A stretch of DNA of 17,162 bases from Anaeroplasmataceae bacterium (GTDB lineage Bacteria; Bacillota_I; Bacilli_A; Acholeplasmatales; Anaeroplasmataceae): contig JAIDMV010000024.1 in the NCBI GenBank assembly GCA_029050385.1, positions 1 through 17,162 of the forward strand, written 5' to 3'. The position numbers and the translations under genes are program-made. Within the stretch, counting starts at the first letter, position 1. Each line of letters opens with the position of its first letter. The notes beneath the pieces were generated by a model. That model saw nothing but the letters and a program-made list of their open reading frames with translations. It was not told where the DNA came from and made no database searches. Positions 7,772-14,199 of this stretch are shown one piece after another.

Positions 7772-8770
7772 ATGAAGAAGATATTATCATTTTTGTGCTT
7801 ATTATTTTTATCTTTAAGCTTGGCGTCATGTGAAAATAATTCTCAAAAAGAATATATTGTACGATTTGATTCTGCCGGAGGATCACATGTTGCTTTACAA
7901 AATGTTTTGAATGGAGAACTTGCAACTAAACCAGAAGATCCTACTCGAAGTGGTTTTGTTTTTGAAGGCTGGTTTTGGAATGACGAAGAATTCGATTTCT
8001 CAAAAAAAATTACAAGCGATGTTCAATTGGTTGCAAAATGGACTAAAAATAATTCCGCATTGACAGGTTATTATGAAACAATGAATGGACACTTAGATTC
8101 CTCTTTTAAAACCACTTTACATCAATTATTAAAATCTACACATAGCAAAAAATTATCTTACAAAGATGTATGGGATGCATTAAAAGAGGTTGATCAAGAT
8201 CCTAAGAATAAGGATAATATTTTATGTATTTATACTGGCAAATCTATTCCGATTGCTAACCAAGATAAAGGATCCGCTGGAATCAATCTTTGGAATCGTG
8301 AACACGCATGGCCTAACAGTCACGGATTTAGTTCACAGGATTATGCTGCCTATACTGATATCCATCATTTATTTGCTTCTGAAAAGAATATCAATGCAAC
8401 TCGTGGAAATAAAGATTTTAATAAGGTTACAAACGGAAATCATGATGAATATGGAAACAAGTGGGATAATACCTTCTTTGAACCTAGAGATGAAGTCAAA
8501 GGGGATTTAGCAAGGGCTATGTTTTATTTGGTTGTACGTTATGATGATCCAAATGAATTAGATTTGGAATTAAGTGAAACTGCAACATCCTCTTCCTCTA
8601 ATAAAACAGGACAATTAGGAATACTTTCTGTACTTCTCGAATGGAATATATTAGACCCTGTTAGTGAAGAAGAAAAAACAAGAAACGAAAAAGTATATTC
8701 TATTCAAGGAAATAGAAACCCTTTTGTAGATTATCCTGAATGGGTTAGTTATTTATATCCACAAGCTTAG
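7772..8770 (+). CDS. surface lipoprotein endonuclease I with InlB-type repeat
   Basis: Predicted secreted, lipid-anchored, metal-dependent nuclease of the Endonuclease_1 family (E. coli EndA, B. subtilis Bsn), 332 residues. I place the start at the ATG at 7772, 5 bases after GGAGG; the in-frame ATG at 7760 overlaps that site. The signal peptide ends in LASC (C20). An InlB B-repeat/Flg_new-like module covers about 28-91 (RFDSAGG start, GFVFEGWF centre, VAKW end). The nuclease domain covers about 96-330 and shows the beta-beta-alpha-metal type motifs: NREHAWP with H178, TDIHHL at 195-200, RGN at 211-213, FEPRDEVKGDLARAMFYL at 236-253, and NRNPFVDYPEW near the end. Length and motif order are normal for the family. 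The next gene's ribosome binding site touches its stop codon, so the two are co-transcribed. Confidence 0.93.
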   Translation: MKKILSFLCLLFLSLSLASCENNSQKEYIVRFDSAGGSHVALQNVLNGELATKPEDPTRSGFVFEGWFWNDEEFDFSKKITSDVQLVAKWTKNNSALTGYYETMNGHLDSSFKTTLHQLLKSTHSKKLSYKDVWDALKEVDQDPKNKDNILCIYTGKSIPIANQDKGSAGINLWNREHAWPNSHGFSSQDYAAYTDIHHLFASEKNINATRGNKDFNKVTNGNHDEYGNKWDNTFFEPRDEVKGDLARAMFYLVVRYDDPNELDLELSETATSSSSNKTGQLGILSVLLEWNILDPVSEEEKTRNEKVYSIQGNRNPFVDYPEWVSYLYPQA

Positions 8771-8783
8771 GAGTGTATAACAT

Positions 8784-10319
8784 ATGTATGTTGTAAAAAA
8801 GAATAAACAAGGAAAATGGATTGTTATAGCTAAAGGGAATAAACGTGCGAGTAAGGCGTTTGATTCTAAATTAGAAGCTATCTCTTATGCAACTAAAAAA
8901 TCTAGAGACGAGGATACATCATTTCGCGTTGAGGATTCAGAATCCTCTAGCTCTAAAACAAAACTTTGGGTTCTATTAATCGTTATATTACTGGTTGCTC
9001 TTGCTGTGTTGATATTTTTGTTTGCTACAGGCAAGATTAAATTTCAATTTCCTAAAGAAGAAGGTTATACCATTGAATTTGTAGATAATGGGCACGGAAC
9101 TGCTCCAGCAGAAATAAAAGAAGTAAATACTTTACCTGACCCTCTTCCTGTATTAGAGAATGTAGAAGGTTGGGAATTTAAAGGTTGGTATTTTGATGAG
9201 GGCTTTGAAAAAGAAGCTAAAGCTGGCGATTCTATTTCTAAGGATACGAAACTATTTGCAAAATGGTTAGAAATCAAACCTTCAGTTGTTGAGGAAGGAG
9301 AATTAGCTATCCATTTCCTAGAATTGGGAAATTACTATGCTGGGGATTGTGTATACATTAAAGCAGGAGATATAGATATTCTTATTGATGCTGGTTCTAG
9401 AGCATCCAGCTCTACTACAATTCATAATTACATAAAAGAATACTGTACTGATGGTAAACTAGAATATGTTATTGCTACACATGCCCACGAGGATCACATA
9501 TCTGGTTTTGTAGGAACCAACTCTAATCCAGGTATATTTGATTTATATGAATGTGAAGTTATAATTGATTATGCATTTAAGAATACATCAAGTCAAATTT
9601 CTAAAAACTATGAGACCAAACGAGATCAAGAAGTCACATTAGGTGCTAAACATTACACTGCAAAGGATTGTATGGAAGGCACAAATGGAGCAACCTCTAA
9701 ATATACTTTAACAGATACTATTAATTTTGAAATTTTAAAACAAAAGTATTATTACGAAAAATCATCAGATGAAAATAATTATTCTGTTTGTATGATGTTA
9801 AACTATGGAGATAATCATTTCCTATTTACAGGGGATTTAGAAAAAGAAGGAGAAGAATCTTTAGTAGCGTTGAACACTCTTCCTCACTGCAAGGTATTTA
9901 AAGGTGGACATCATGGTTCTAAAACCTCTTCCAATGAAGTTCTTTTATCTAAAATTACTCCAGAGGTTGTTTGTGTATGTTGCTGTGCAGGATCAAGCGA
10001 ATATACAGATAATGTAGATAATATGTTCCCAACTCAAGATTTTATAACTCGTGTTGCGAAGTATACAAATCGCGTTTATGTAACAACCTTGGCTAAATAT
10101 GAGATAGCTACAAACAAGAATGGGAATGAGTATCCAAAGGTAAATGGTTTTGAGTCTATGAATGGAAATATTGTGGTTACCTTAGATAGTGATGGAAATG
10201 TTGTGACAACATGTTCTAATCATGATACAATTTTAAAAGAAACAGAATGGTTTAATTCTACTATTACATTAGATGGTGAAGAAAGAAAAATGAGAGTATG
10301 GCCATCTGATGGCAAATAG
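8784..10319 (+). CDS. membrane-anchored ComEC-like metallo-beta-lactamase-fold hydrolase with DUF2188 and InlB-type repeat
   Basis: A 511-residue protein of unusual build. Residues about 1-50 resemble DUF2188 (YVVKK start, GKWIVIAKGNKRASKAF) and should be cytoplasmic. A Ser-rich stretch leads to one transmembrane span (about 61-82), which probably places the rest outside. An InlB/Flg_new-like repeat covers about 94-162 (EFKGWYF centre, FAKW end). The metallo-beta-lactamase fold starts near 174 and resembles the C-terminal hydrolase part of the DNA-uptake protein ComEC: HAHEDH at 233-238, TGDL with D351, and GHHGSKTSS at 375-383. The multi-span channel domain of ComEC is absent. A CVCCC cluster (397-401) is odd. 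The start ATG at 8784 uses AGGAG overlapping the endonuclease stop. By family it may act on nucleic acid or another phosphodiester; the substrate is not shown. Confidence 0.85.
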   Translation: MYVVKKNKQGKWIVIAKGNKRASKAFDSKLEAISYATKKSRDEDTSFRVEDSESSSSKTKLWVLLIVILLVALAVLIFLFATGKIKFQFPKEEGYTIEFVDNGHGTAPAEIKEVNTLPDPLPVLENVEGWEFKGWYFDEGFEKEAKAGDSISKDTKLFAKWLEIKPSVVEEGELAIHFLELGNYYAGDCVYIKAGDIDILIDAGSRASSSTTIHNYIKEYCTDGKLEYVIATHAHEDHISGFVGTNSNPGIFDLYECEVIIDYAFKNTSSQISKNYETKRDQEVTLGAKHYTAKDCMEGTNGATSKYTLTDTINFEILKQKYYYEKSSDENNYSVCMMLNYGDNHFLFTGDLEKEGEESLVALNTLPHCKVFKGGHHGSKTSSNEVLLSKITPEVVCVCCCAGSSEYTDNVDNMFPTQDFITRVAKYTNRVYVTTLAKYEIATNKNGNEYPKVNGFESMNGNIVVTLDSDGNVVTTCSNHDTILKETEWFNSTITLDGEERKMRVWPSDGK

Positions 10320-10334
10320 AACAAAAATTTTATG

Positions 10335-10366
10335 AGTAAGGGAGTCAAAGTCCCTTACTTTTCTTT
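10335..10366 (+). terminator. intrinsic terminator after the MBL-fold gene
   Basis: A perfect 9-bp stem (AGTAAGGGA at 10335-10343, loop GTCAAAG, right arm at 10351-10359) is followed by TTTTCTTTC. It lies 15 bases after the stop codon. Confidence 0.9.
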
Positions 10367-10385
10367 CTGGAAATTATTATTTTAG

Positions 10386-10412
10386 GCACTAAATAAAATT
10401 AGTGCTTTTTTC
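10386..10412 (+). terminator. second, tandem terminator before nrnA
   Basis: A 7-bp stem (GCACTAA at 10386-10392, right arm at 10399-10405) with a 6-base loop is followed by TTTTTT. It lies about 20 bases after the first terminator and just before the nrnA promoter, giving strong insulation of the two operons. Confidence 0.8.
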
Positions 10413-10421
10413 TATTTGTCG

Positions 10422-10430
10422 TGGTATAAT
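10422..10430 (+). promoter_or_regulatory. extended -10 promoter for nrnA-fprA
   Basis: TGGTATAAT carries a perfect TATAAT at 10425-10430 with a TGn extension. The matching -35 position falls in the terminator stem and T tract and is poor. The start point would be near 10437, 25 bases before the nrnA ATG. Confidence 0.75.
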
Positions 10431-10461
10431 AAAAAATGGACGACAAGAAAGGATTAGTGTT

Positions 10462-11406
10462 ATGGAAACAATAAAAGAATACATAGAAAAATATGATACA
10501 ATTATTATCCACGGACATATTCGTCCTGATGGAGATTGTATTGGTAGCCAATACGGCTTATATTATTTAATTAAAGAAAATTATCCTAACAAGAATGTTT
10601 ATGTTACAGGAGAAACAAGTGATTTTGTTGGCTTTATTGGAAAGCCAACATTAGTAGATGAATCTTTATTTAAGGATGCATTATCTATTTGTGTAGATTG
10701 TGCTACAAAGGATCGTTTATCAGATCCTAGAGTAGATTTAGCGAAAGAATATATCAAAATAGACCATCATATTCCTGTGGATGATTATGGAGACTATCAA
10801 TATGTAGATGTTACAGCTCCTGCATGTTCCCAAATCATCACAGAATTATATTTGATGTATAGAAATGAATGGGAGTTACCTAGAGAAGCTGCACAAGCAT
10901 TATATGTAGGTTTGTCTACAGACACAGGCAGATTCAAATTTGATTCTGTAACCTCTAGAACTTTCCTTGTAGCTGCAACACTAGTAGATGCTGGTGTAGA
11001 TTTGGGCTATATTGATAATCATCTTTCTGTTGAAAGTTTAGCATCCTTAAAATTAAAAGGACATATTTTATCTAATTTTAAGATGACAGAAAACGGCTTT
11101 GCTTATGCAACACTAAAGATGGAAGATGTAGAGAAGTTTGGTGTAAGCAATGAAGATGCTGCTGCACAAGTATCCACAATTTCTACAATAGAAGGATGTC
11201 CAGTATGGGCATTATTCTTAGAGTATTCTAAGGAAGAAATTCGTGTACGTTTACGTTCTCGTGGACCAGTTATTAATTTGCTAGCAGAACAATATCGTGG
11301 TGGTGGACATGCAAAGGCTAGTGGTGCTACACTATTCAATTGGGATGAATTAGATGGCTTTGTTAGCAAAGCAGATGAATTGGTAAAAAAATATAAAGCA
11401 AAATAA
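10462..11406 (+). CDS. nrnA: DHH/DHHA1 bifunctional oligoribonuclease and pAp phosphatase NrnA
   Basis: Cytoplasmic Mn-dependent phosphodiesterase, 314 residues. NrnA-type enzymes degrade very short RNA (and DNA) oligonucleotides and dephosphorylate pAp. The DHH domain shows HGHIRPDGD at 17-25 (H17, D23, D25), VD with D79, DHH at 101-103 and STDTGRF near 152-158. The DHHA1 domain near the end carries GGGHAKASGA at 280-289, which binds substrate. Length matches B. subtilis NrnA. I place the start at the ATG at 10462, 8 bases after AAAGGA; an upstream in-frame GTG at 10402 lies inside the terminator and before the promoter, so it is not used. FprA follows after 13 bases. NrnA is also housekeeping in many Firmicutes, so its place next to the nuclease operons may or may not be meaningful. 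Confidence 0.93.
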   Translation: METIKEYIEKYDTIIIHGHIRPDGDCIGSQYGLYYLIKENYPNKNVYVTGETSDFVGFIGKPTLVDESLFKDALSICVDCATKDRLSDPRVDLAKEYIKIDHHIPVDDYGDYQYVDVTAPACSQIITELYLMYRNEWELPREAAQALYVGLSTDTGRFKFDSVTSRTFLVAATLVDAGVDLGYIDNHLSVESLASLKLKGHILSNFKMTENGFAYATLKMEDVEKFGVSNEDAAAQVSTISTIEGCPVWALFLEYSKEEIRVRLRSRGPVINLLAEQYRGGGHAKASGATLFNWDELDGFVSKADELVKKYKAK

Positions 11407-11419
11407 TTGAGGGGATATT

Positions 11420-12553
11420 ATGATTCAGTATGTGGGAGTAAATGATCATCAGGTTGATTTGTTTGAAGGGCAATACCATGTTAAAAATGGTATGAGTTAT
11501 AATTCATATGTAATTCTAGATGAAAAGATAGCCATTATGGATACTGTTGATATTCATTTTACAAAAGAATGGCTTGCAAACATTCATAATGCTTTGAATG
11601 GAAGACTTCCAGATTATTTGATTGTTTTACACATGGAACCAGATCATTCAGCAAGTATTCAAGAACTACTAGAGATATATCCCGATATTACAATAGTTGG
11701 AAATGCTAAAACCTTTCCAATGATTGAACAATTTTTTCCTTTTTTAAATATTAATCATAAAGAAGTAGTAAAAGAAGGGGATGTCTTAGTTTTAGGAAAA
11801 CATTCTTTAAAGTTTGTGTTTGCCCCTATGATTCATTGGCCAGAGGTAATGCTAGCTTACGAAACTACAACAAAATCTTTGTTTTCTGCAGATGCTTTTG
11901 GAAAGTTTGGAGCTTTAGATGTAGAAGAGGATTGGAAGGAAGAGGCTAGAAGATACTATATCGGAATAGTTGGTAAATATGGACTTTCTGTCCAAAATTT
12001 ATTCAAAAAGGTTGCAGGTATTGAAATCAACACAATCTATCCTTTACACGGACCCATCTTAAAAGAAAATTTAAATTACTATTTGGATTTGTATAACACA
12101 TGGTCAAGCTATAAAGCTGAAGAAGAAGGTATATGCATAGCTTATGCATCTATCTATGGAAATACAAAAAAGGCAATAGAGGAATTAACGACGGAATTAG
12201 CAGACTGTAAAGTCGAGGTTTTTGATTTGGCGAGATGTGATATGGCAGAAGCGATTAGTAAGGCGTTCCAATATACAAAGCTAGTTGTTGCCTCTCCAAC
12301 ATATAATAATGGCGTATTTCCTCCAGTTGAAGCTTTCTTACACGGATTAGTAGAACGTAGTTATCAGAATAGAGTGGTTGGCATTATCGAAAATGGGTCA
12401 TGGGCACCTACTGCCAAGAAATATATAGAACAATATTTTTCAAATTCTAAAAATATAACTATATTAGAAGAAGCTGTTACAGTGAAATCCAGTTTGGATG
12501 AAGTAAGTAAAATGCAAATAGAAAAATTAGCTTGCAAATTAAAAAGTATTTAA
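11420..12553 (+). CDS. fprA: A-type flavodiiron protein (FprA), oxygen/nitric-oxide reductase
   Basis: Cytoplasmic four-electron O2 reductase and/or NO reductase that protects anaerobes, 377 residues with no rubredoxin extension. The N-terminal metallo-beta-lactamase-like diiron domain (about 1-235) has all six expected ligands: HMEPDH with H71, E73 and D75, then H139 in MIHWPE, D158 in SADAFG, and H210 in PLHGP. The C-terminal flavodoxin-like domain (about 237-377) binds FMN through SIYGNT at 244-249, SPTYNNG near 292-298 and ENGSWAP at 324-330. It is slightly shorter than the usual 395-405 residues, from shortened loops. It follows nrnA by 13 bases with a GAGGGG site and should share its promoter. 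No rubredoxin or reductase gene is seen nearby, so the electron donor is unknown. Confidence 0.95.
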   Translation: MIQYVGVNDHQVDLFEGQYHVKNGMSYNSYVILDEKIAIMDTVDIHFTKEWLANIHNALNGRLPDYLIVLHMEPDHSASIQELLEIYPDITIVGNAKTFPMIEQFFPFLNINHKEVVKEGDVLVLGKHSLKFVFAPMIHWPEVMLAYETTTKSLFSADAFGKFGALDVEEDWKEEARRYYIGIVGKYGLSVQNLFKKVAGIEINTIYPLHGPILKENLNYYLDLYNTWSSYKAEEEGICIAYASIYGNTKKAIEELTTELADCKVEVFDLARCDMAEAISKAFQYTKLVVASPTYNNGVFPPVEAFLHGLVERSYQNRVVGIIENGSWAPTAKKYIEQYFSNSKNITILEEAVTVKSSLDEVSKMQIEKLACKLKSI

Positions 12554-12569
12554 AAGTAATAAAATTTTC

Positions 12570-12598
12570 TTGCATTTCGGTTATAAATAAAGTAAAAT
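12570..12598 (+). promoter_or_regulatory. promoter for tRNA-Gln
   Basis: TTGCAT at 12570-12575 and TAAAAT at 12593-12598 are separated by 17 bases. The predicted start near 12605 falls inside the left arm of the fprA terminator hairpin, 25 bases before the mature tRNA. Confidence 0.7.
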
Positions 12599-12600
12599 AG

Positions 12601-12627
12601 AAAAGGACTCTAAAAAAGAGCCTTTTT
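12601..12627 (+). terminator. intrinsic terminator of nrnA-fprA
   Basis: The left arm AAAAGGACTC (12601-12610, A12607 bulged) pairs with GAGCCTTTT (12618-12626) across a 7-base A-rich loop, and T residues follow. It ends only 3 bases before the tRNA and overlaps the expected tRNA transcription start. Confidence 0.7.
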
Positions 12628-12629
12628 AT

Positions 12630-12704
12630 AGGACTATAGCCAAGCGGTAAGGCAAGGGACTTTGACTCCCTCATGCACAAGTTCGAATCTTGTTAGTCCT
12701 GCCA
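12630..12704 (+). tRNA. tRNA-Gln (anticodon UUG), CCA encoded
   Basis: Complete 75-nt cloverleaf. The 7-bp acceptor stem AGGACTA (12630-12636) pairs perfectly with TAGTCCT (12694-12700). The D arm contains AAGCGGTAAGG. The anticodon stem AGGGA/TCCCT encloses loop CTTTGAC, with anticodon TTG at 12662-12664. The T stem ACAAG/CTTGT encloses TTCGAAT, and discriminator G12701 is followed by genome-encoded CCA. UUG reads CAA and CAG. Its wobble U34 is a known substrate class of the MnmE-MnmG system, and mnmE is the next gene. Confidence 0.97.
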
Positions 12705-12717
12705 TCTTAAATACAAT

Positions 12718-12747
12718 AAGGTTAATCTTTTGATTAGCCTTTTTTTC
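12718..12747 (+). terminator. terminator of the tRNA transcript
   Basis: A 10-bp stem with one G-U pair (AAGGTTAATC at 12718-12727, loop TTTT, GATTAGCCTT at 12732-12741) is followed by TTTTTC. It lies 13 bases after the tRNA CCA end. Confidence 0.9.
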
Positions 12748-12795
12748 TTGTTTGAACACAATAATAAAACTTTGAATTGTTTTTTCTTTTGATGG

Positions 12796-12824
12796 TGGAA
12801 AAAATGAGAAAAATCATATATAAT
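12796..12824 (+). promoter_or_regulatory. promoter for mnmE-purA-DUF523
   Basis: A perfect TATAAT at 12819-12824 is preceded, after 17 bases, by TGGAAA (4 of 6 matches to the -35 consensus). The start point would be near 12831, about 20 bases before the mnmE ATG. The rest of the interval 12748-12795 is AT-rich with no gene visible. Confidence 0.7.
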
Positions 12825-12850
12825 AGAAGAGTATTTGTGAGGTGTTATTT

Positions 12851-14191
12851 ATGGTAGATAACATATGTGCTTTAGCTACTCCTTATGGTACTGGAGCTAT
12901 TGCAATTATTCGCTGTAGTGGCCCCGAGGCTATAAGCTTAGTAAACCAAATATTTAAAGGGTGTGATTTAACAAAGGCTTTATCTCATACCATCCATTAT
13001 GGACATATTATGGATGGTAAGGAAGTGGTAGATGAGGTTTTATGTAATGTGTTTATTTCCCCAAAATCCTTTGATGGAGAAAACATGGTAGAAATCAACT
13101 GTCATGGAGGAGTACTCGTCACCAATAAAATAGTGCAAGTATTATTGCGTAGTGGATTTCGTCTTGCCGAACCAGGAGAATTTTCTAAAAGAGCTTTTCT
13201 AAATAAACGATTGGATTTAACTCAAGCAGAAGCTATTATGGATATTATTCATGCGGAAAATAGTATTGCATTAAAGGCAGGACAAAATTCTTTAAAACAA
13301 TCTACAACAAAATTGATTCAGACATTTAGAAATCAATTATTAGATATATTAGCAAAAATAGAAGTTAATATCGATTATCCTGAATATGAGGATAGCATTA
13401 CAGTCACTCAAGAATATCTTTTACCAGTGTTAAAGAATATGCGTAAGGATATGAATGAAATCTTAAAGAACTCTAGCATAACAAACTTGGCAATACACGG
13501 AATTAAAACAGCAATTGTTGGAAAACCCAATGTAGGGAAATCCAGTCTATTAAATATGCTTCTAGATGAAGATAAGGCAATTGTAACAGATATACCAGGA
13601 ACAACAAGAGATTTAGTAGAAGGGTCTTTAACCATAGGAAATTTAACGCTTCATTTAATAGATACAGCAGGTATCCGTAAGAGTGAAGATATAGTTGAAC
13701 AGATAGGTATAGAAAGAAGTGCAACGGCAATTCAACAAGCAGATTTGGTTTTAGTTGTATTTGATGCTTCTCGTCCATTAGATGATGAGGATAGAAGCTT
13801 ATTAGAATTAACAAAAGATAAGCCTAGAATTCTTGTTGGAAACAAGATGGATCAAACTCAGAAACTATTTTTAGATAATTTGATATTGATTTCAGCTAAA
13901 GAAAAAAAGGGTATCGATATTTTAGCTGATGCTATAGTAAAAGAAACCAGCATTGATCAAATTGATATTGATGAAGGAAAGTTTTTGGCAAATCAGCGCC
14001 AAATTCATTTGATGACGCGTGCAGAAACTGCGTTAAATCAAGCATATCAGGCTTGTATAGATGGACTGGATGTAGATTTGATAGAAATAGATTTAAAACA
14101 AGCGTTTGATGATTTGGGAGCTATAACAGGTGAAGCTACACCAGAAGAATTAATTACAGCATTATTTACAAAATTTTGTTTAGGAAAGTAG
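12851..14191 (+). CDS. mnmE: tRNA modification GTPase MnmE
   Basis: With MnmG, this K+-activated GTPase installs the (carboxymethyl)aminomethyl group at C5 of wobble U34 in tRNAs reading NNA/NNG codons; 446 residues, the normal length. The N-terminal folate-binding dimerisation domain (about 1-118) is followed by a helical domain with an inserted G domain. G motifs: GKPNVGKS at 224-231, DIPGTTRD at 247-254, DTAG at 271-274 and NKMD at 331-334. The essential C-terminal CLGK is intact (C443). I place the start at the ATG at 12851, 6 bases after AGGTG; a GTG at 12842 lies inside that site. The N-terminus MVDNICALATPYGTGAIAII matches the family from there. mnmG is not in this window. The purA ribosome binding site overlaps its stop codon. 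Confidence 0.97.
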   Translation: MVDNICALATPYGTGAIAIIRCSGPEAISLVNQIFKGCDLTKALSHTIHYGHIMDGKEVVDEVLCNVFISPKSFDGENMVEINCHGGVLVTNKIVQVLLRSGFRLAEPGEFSKRAFLNKRLDLTQAEAIMDIIHAENSIALKAGQNSLKQSTTKLIQTFRNQLLDILAKIEVNIDYPEYEDSITVTQEYLLPVLKNMRKDMNEILKNSSITNLAIHGIKTAIVGKPNVGKSSLLNMLLDEDKAIVTDIPGTTRDLVEGSLTIGNLTLHLIDTAGIRKSEDIVEQIGIERSATAIQQADLVLVVFDASRPLDDEDRSLLELTKDKPRILVGNKMDQTQKLFLDNLILISAKEKKGIDILADAIVKETSIDQIDIDEGKFLANQRQIHLMTRAETALNQAYQACIDGLDVDLIEIDLKQAFDDLGAITGEATPEELITALFTKFCLGK

Positions 14192-14199
14192 GAAGAAAA

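Noticed and set aside
9065..9277. Minus-strand open frames, here and at other places such as 6636-6821, 11103-11369 and 13503-13814
   Set aside because: They lie opposite confidently assigned genes, have low-complexity or unrecognisable translations, and lack promoters or ribosome binding sites.
8784..10319. Full ComEC competence channel
   Set aside because: Only one transmembrane span is present, and the Competence-domain membrane helices and OB region of ComEC are absent. The similarity is limited to the MBL hydrolase part.
10402..10461. In-frame GTG start 60 bases upstream of the nrnA ATG
   Set aside because: It lies inside the second terminator stem and upstream of the TATAAT promoter, and the extra residues match nothing in NrnA. 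The ATG at 10462 has a good ribosome binding site.
14176..14199. TTG start for purA within mnmE
   Set aside because: Family alignment begins at MGTLVIVGSQWGDEGKGK, and the ATG at 14200 follows AGGAAG.
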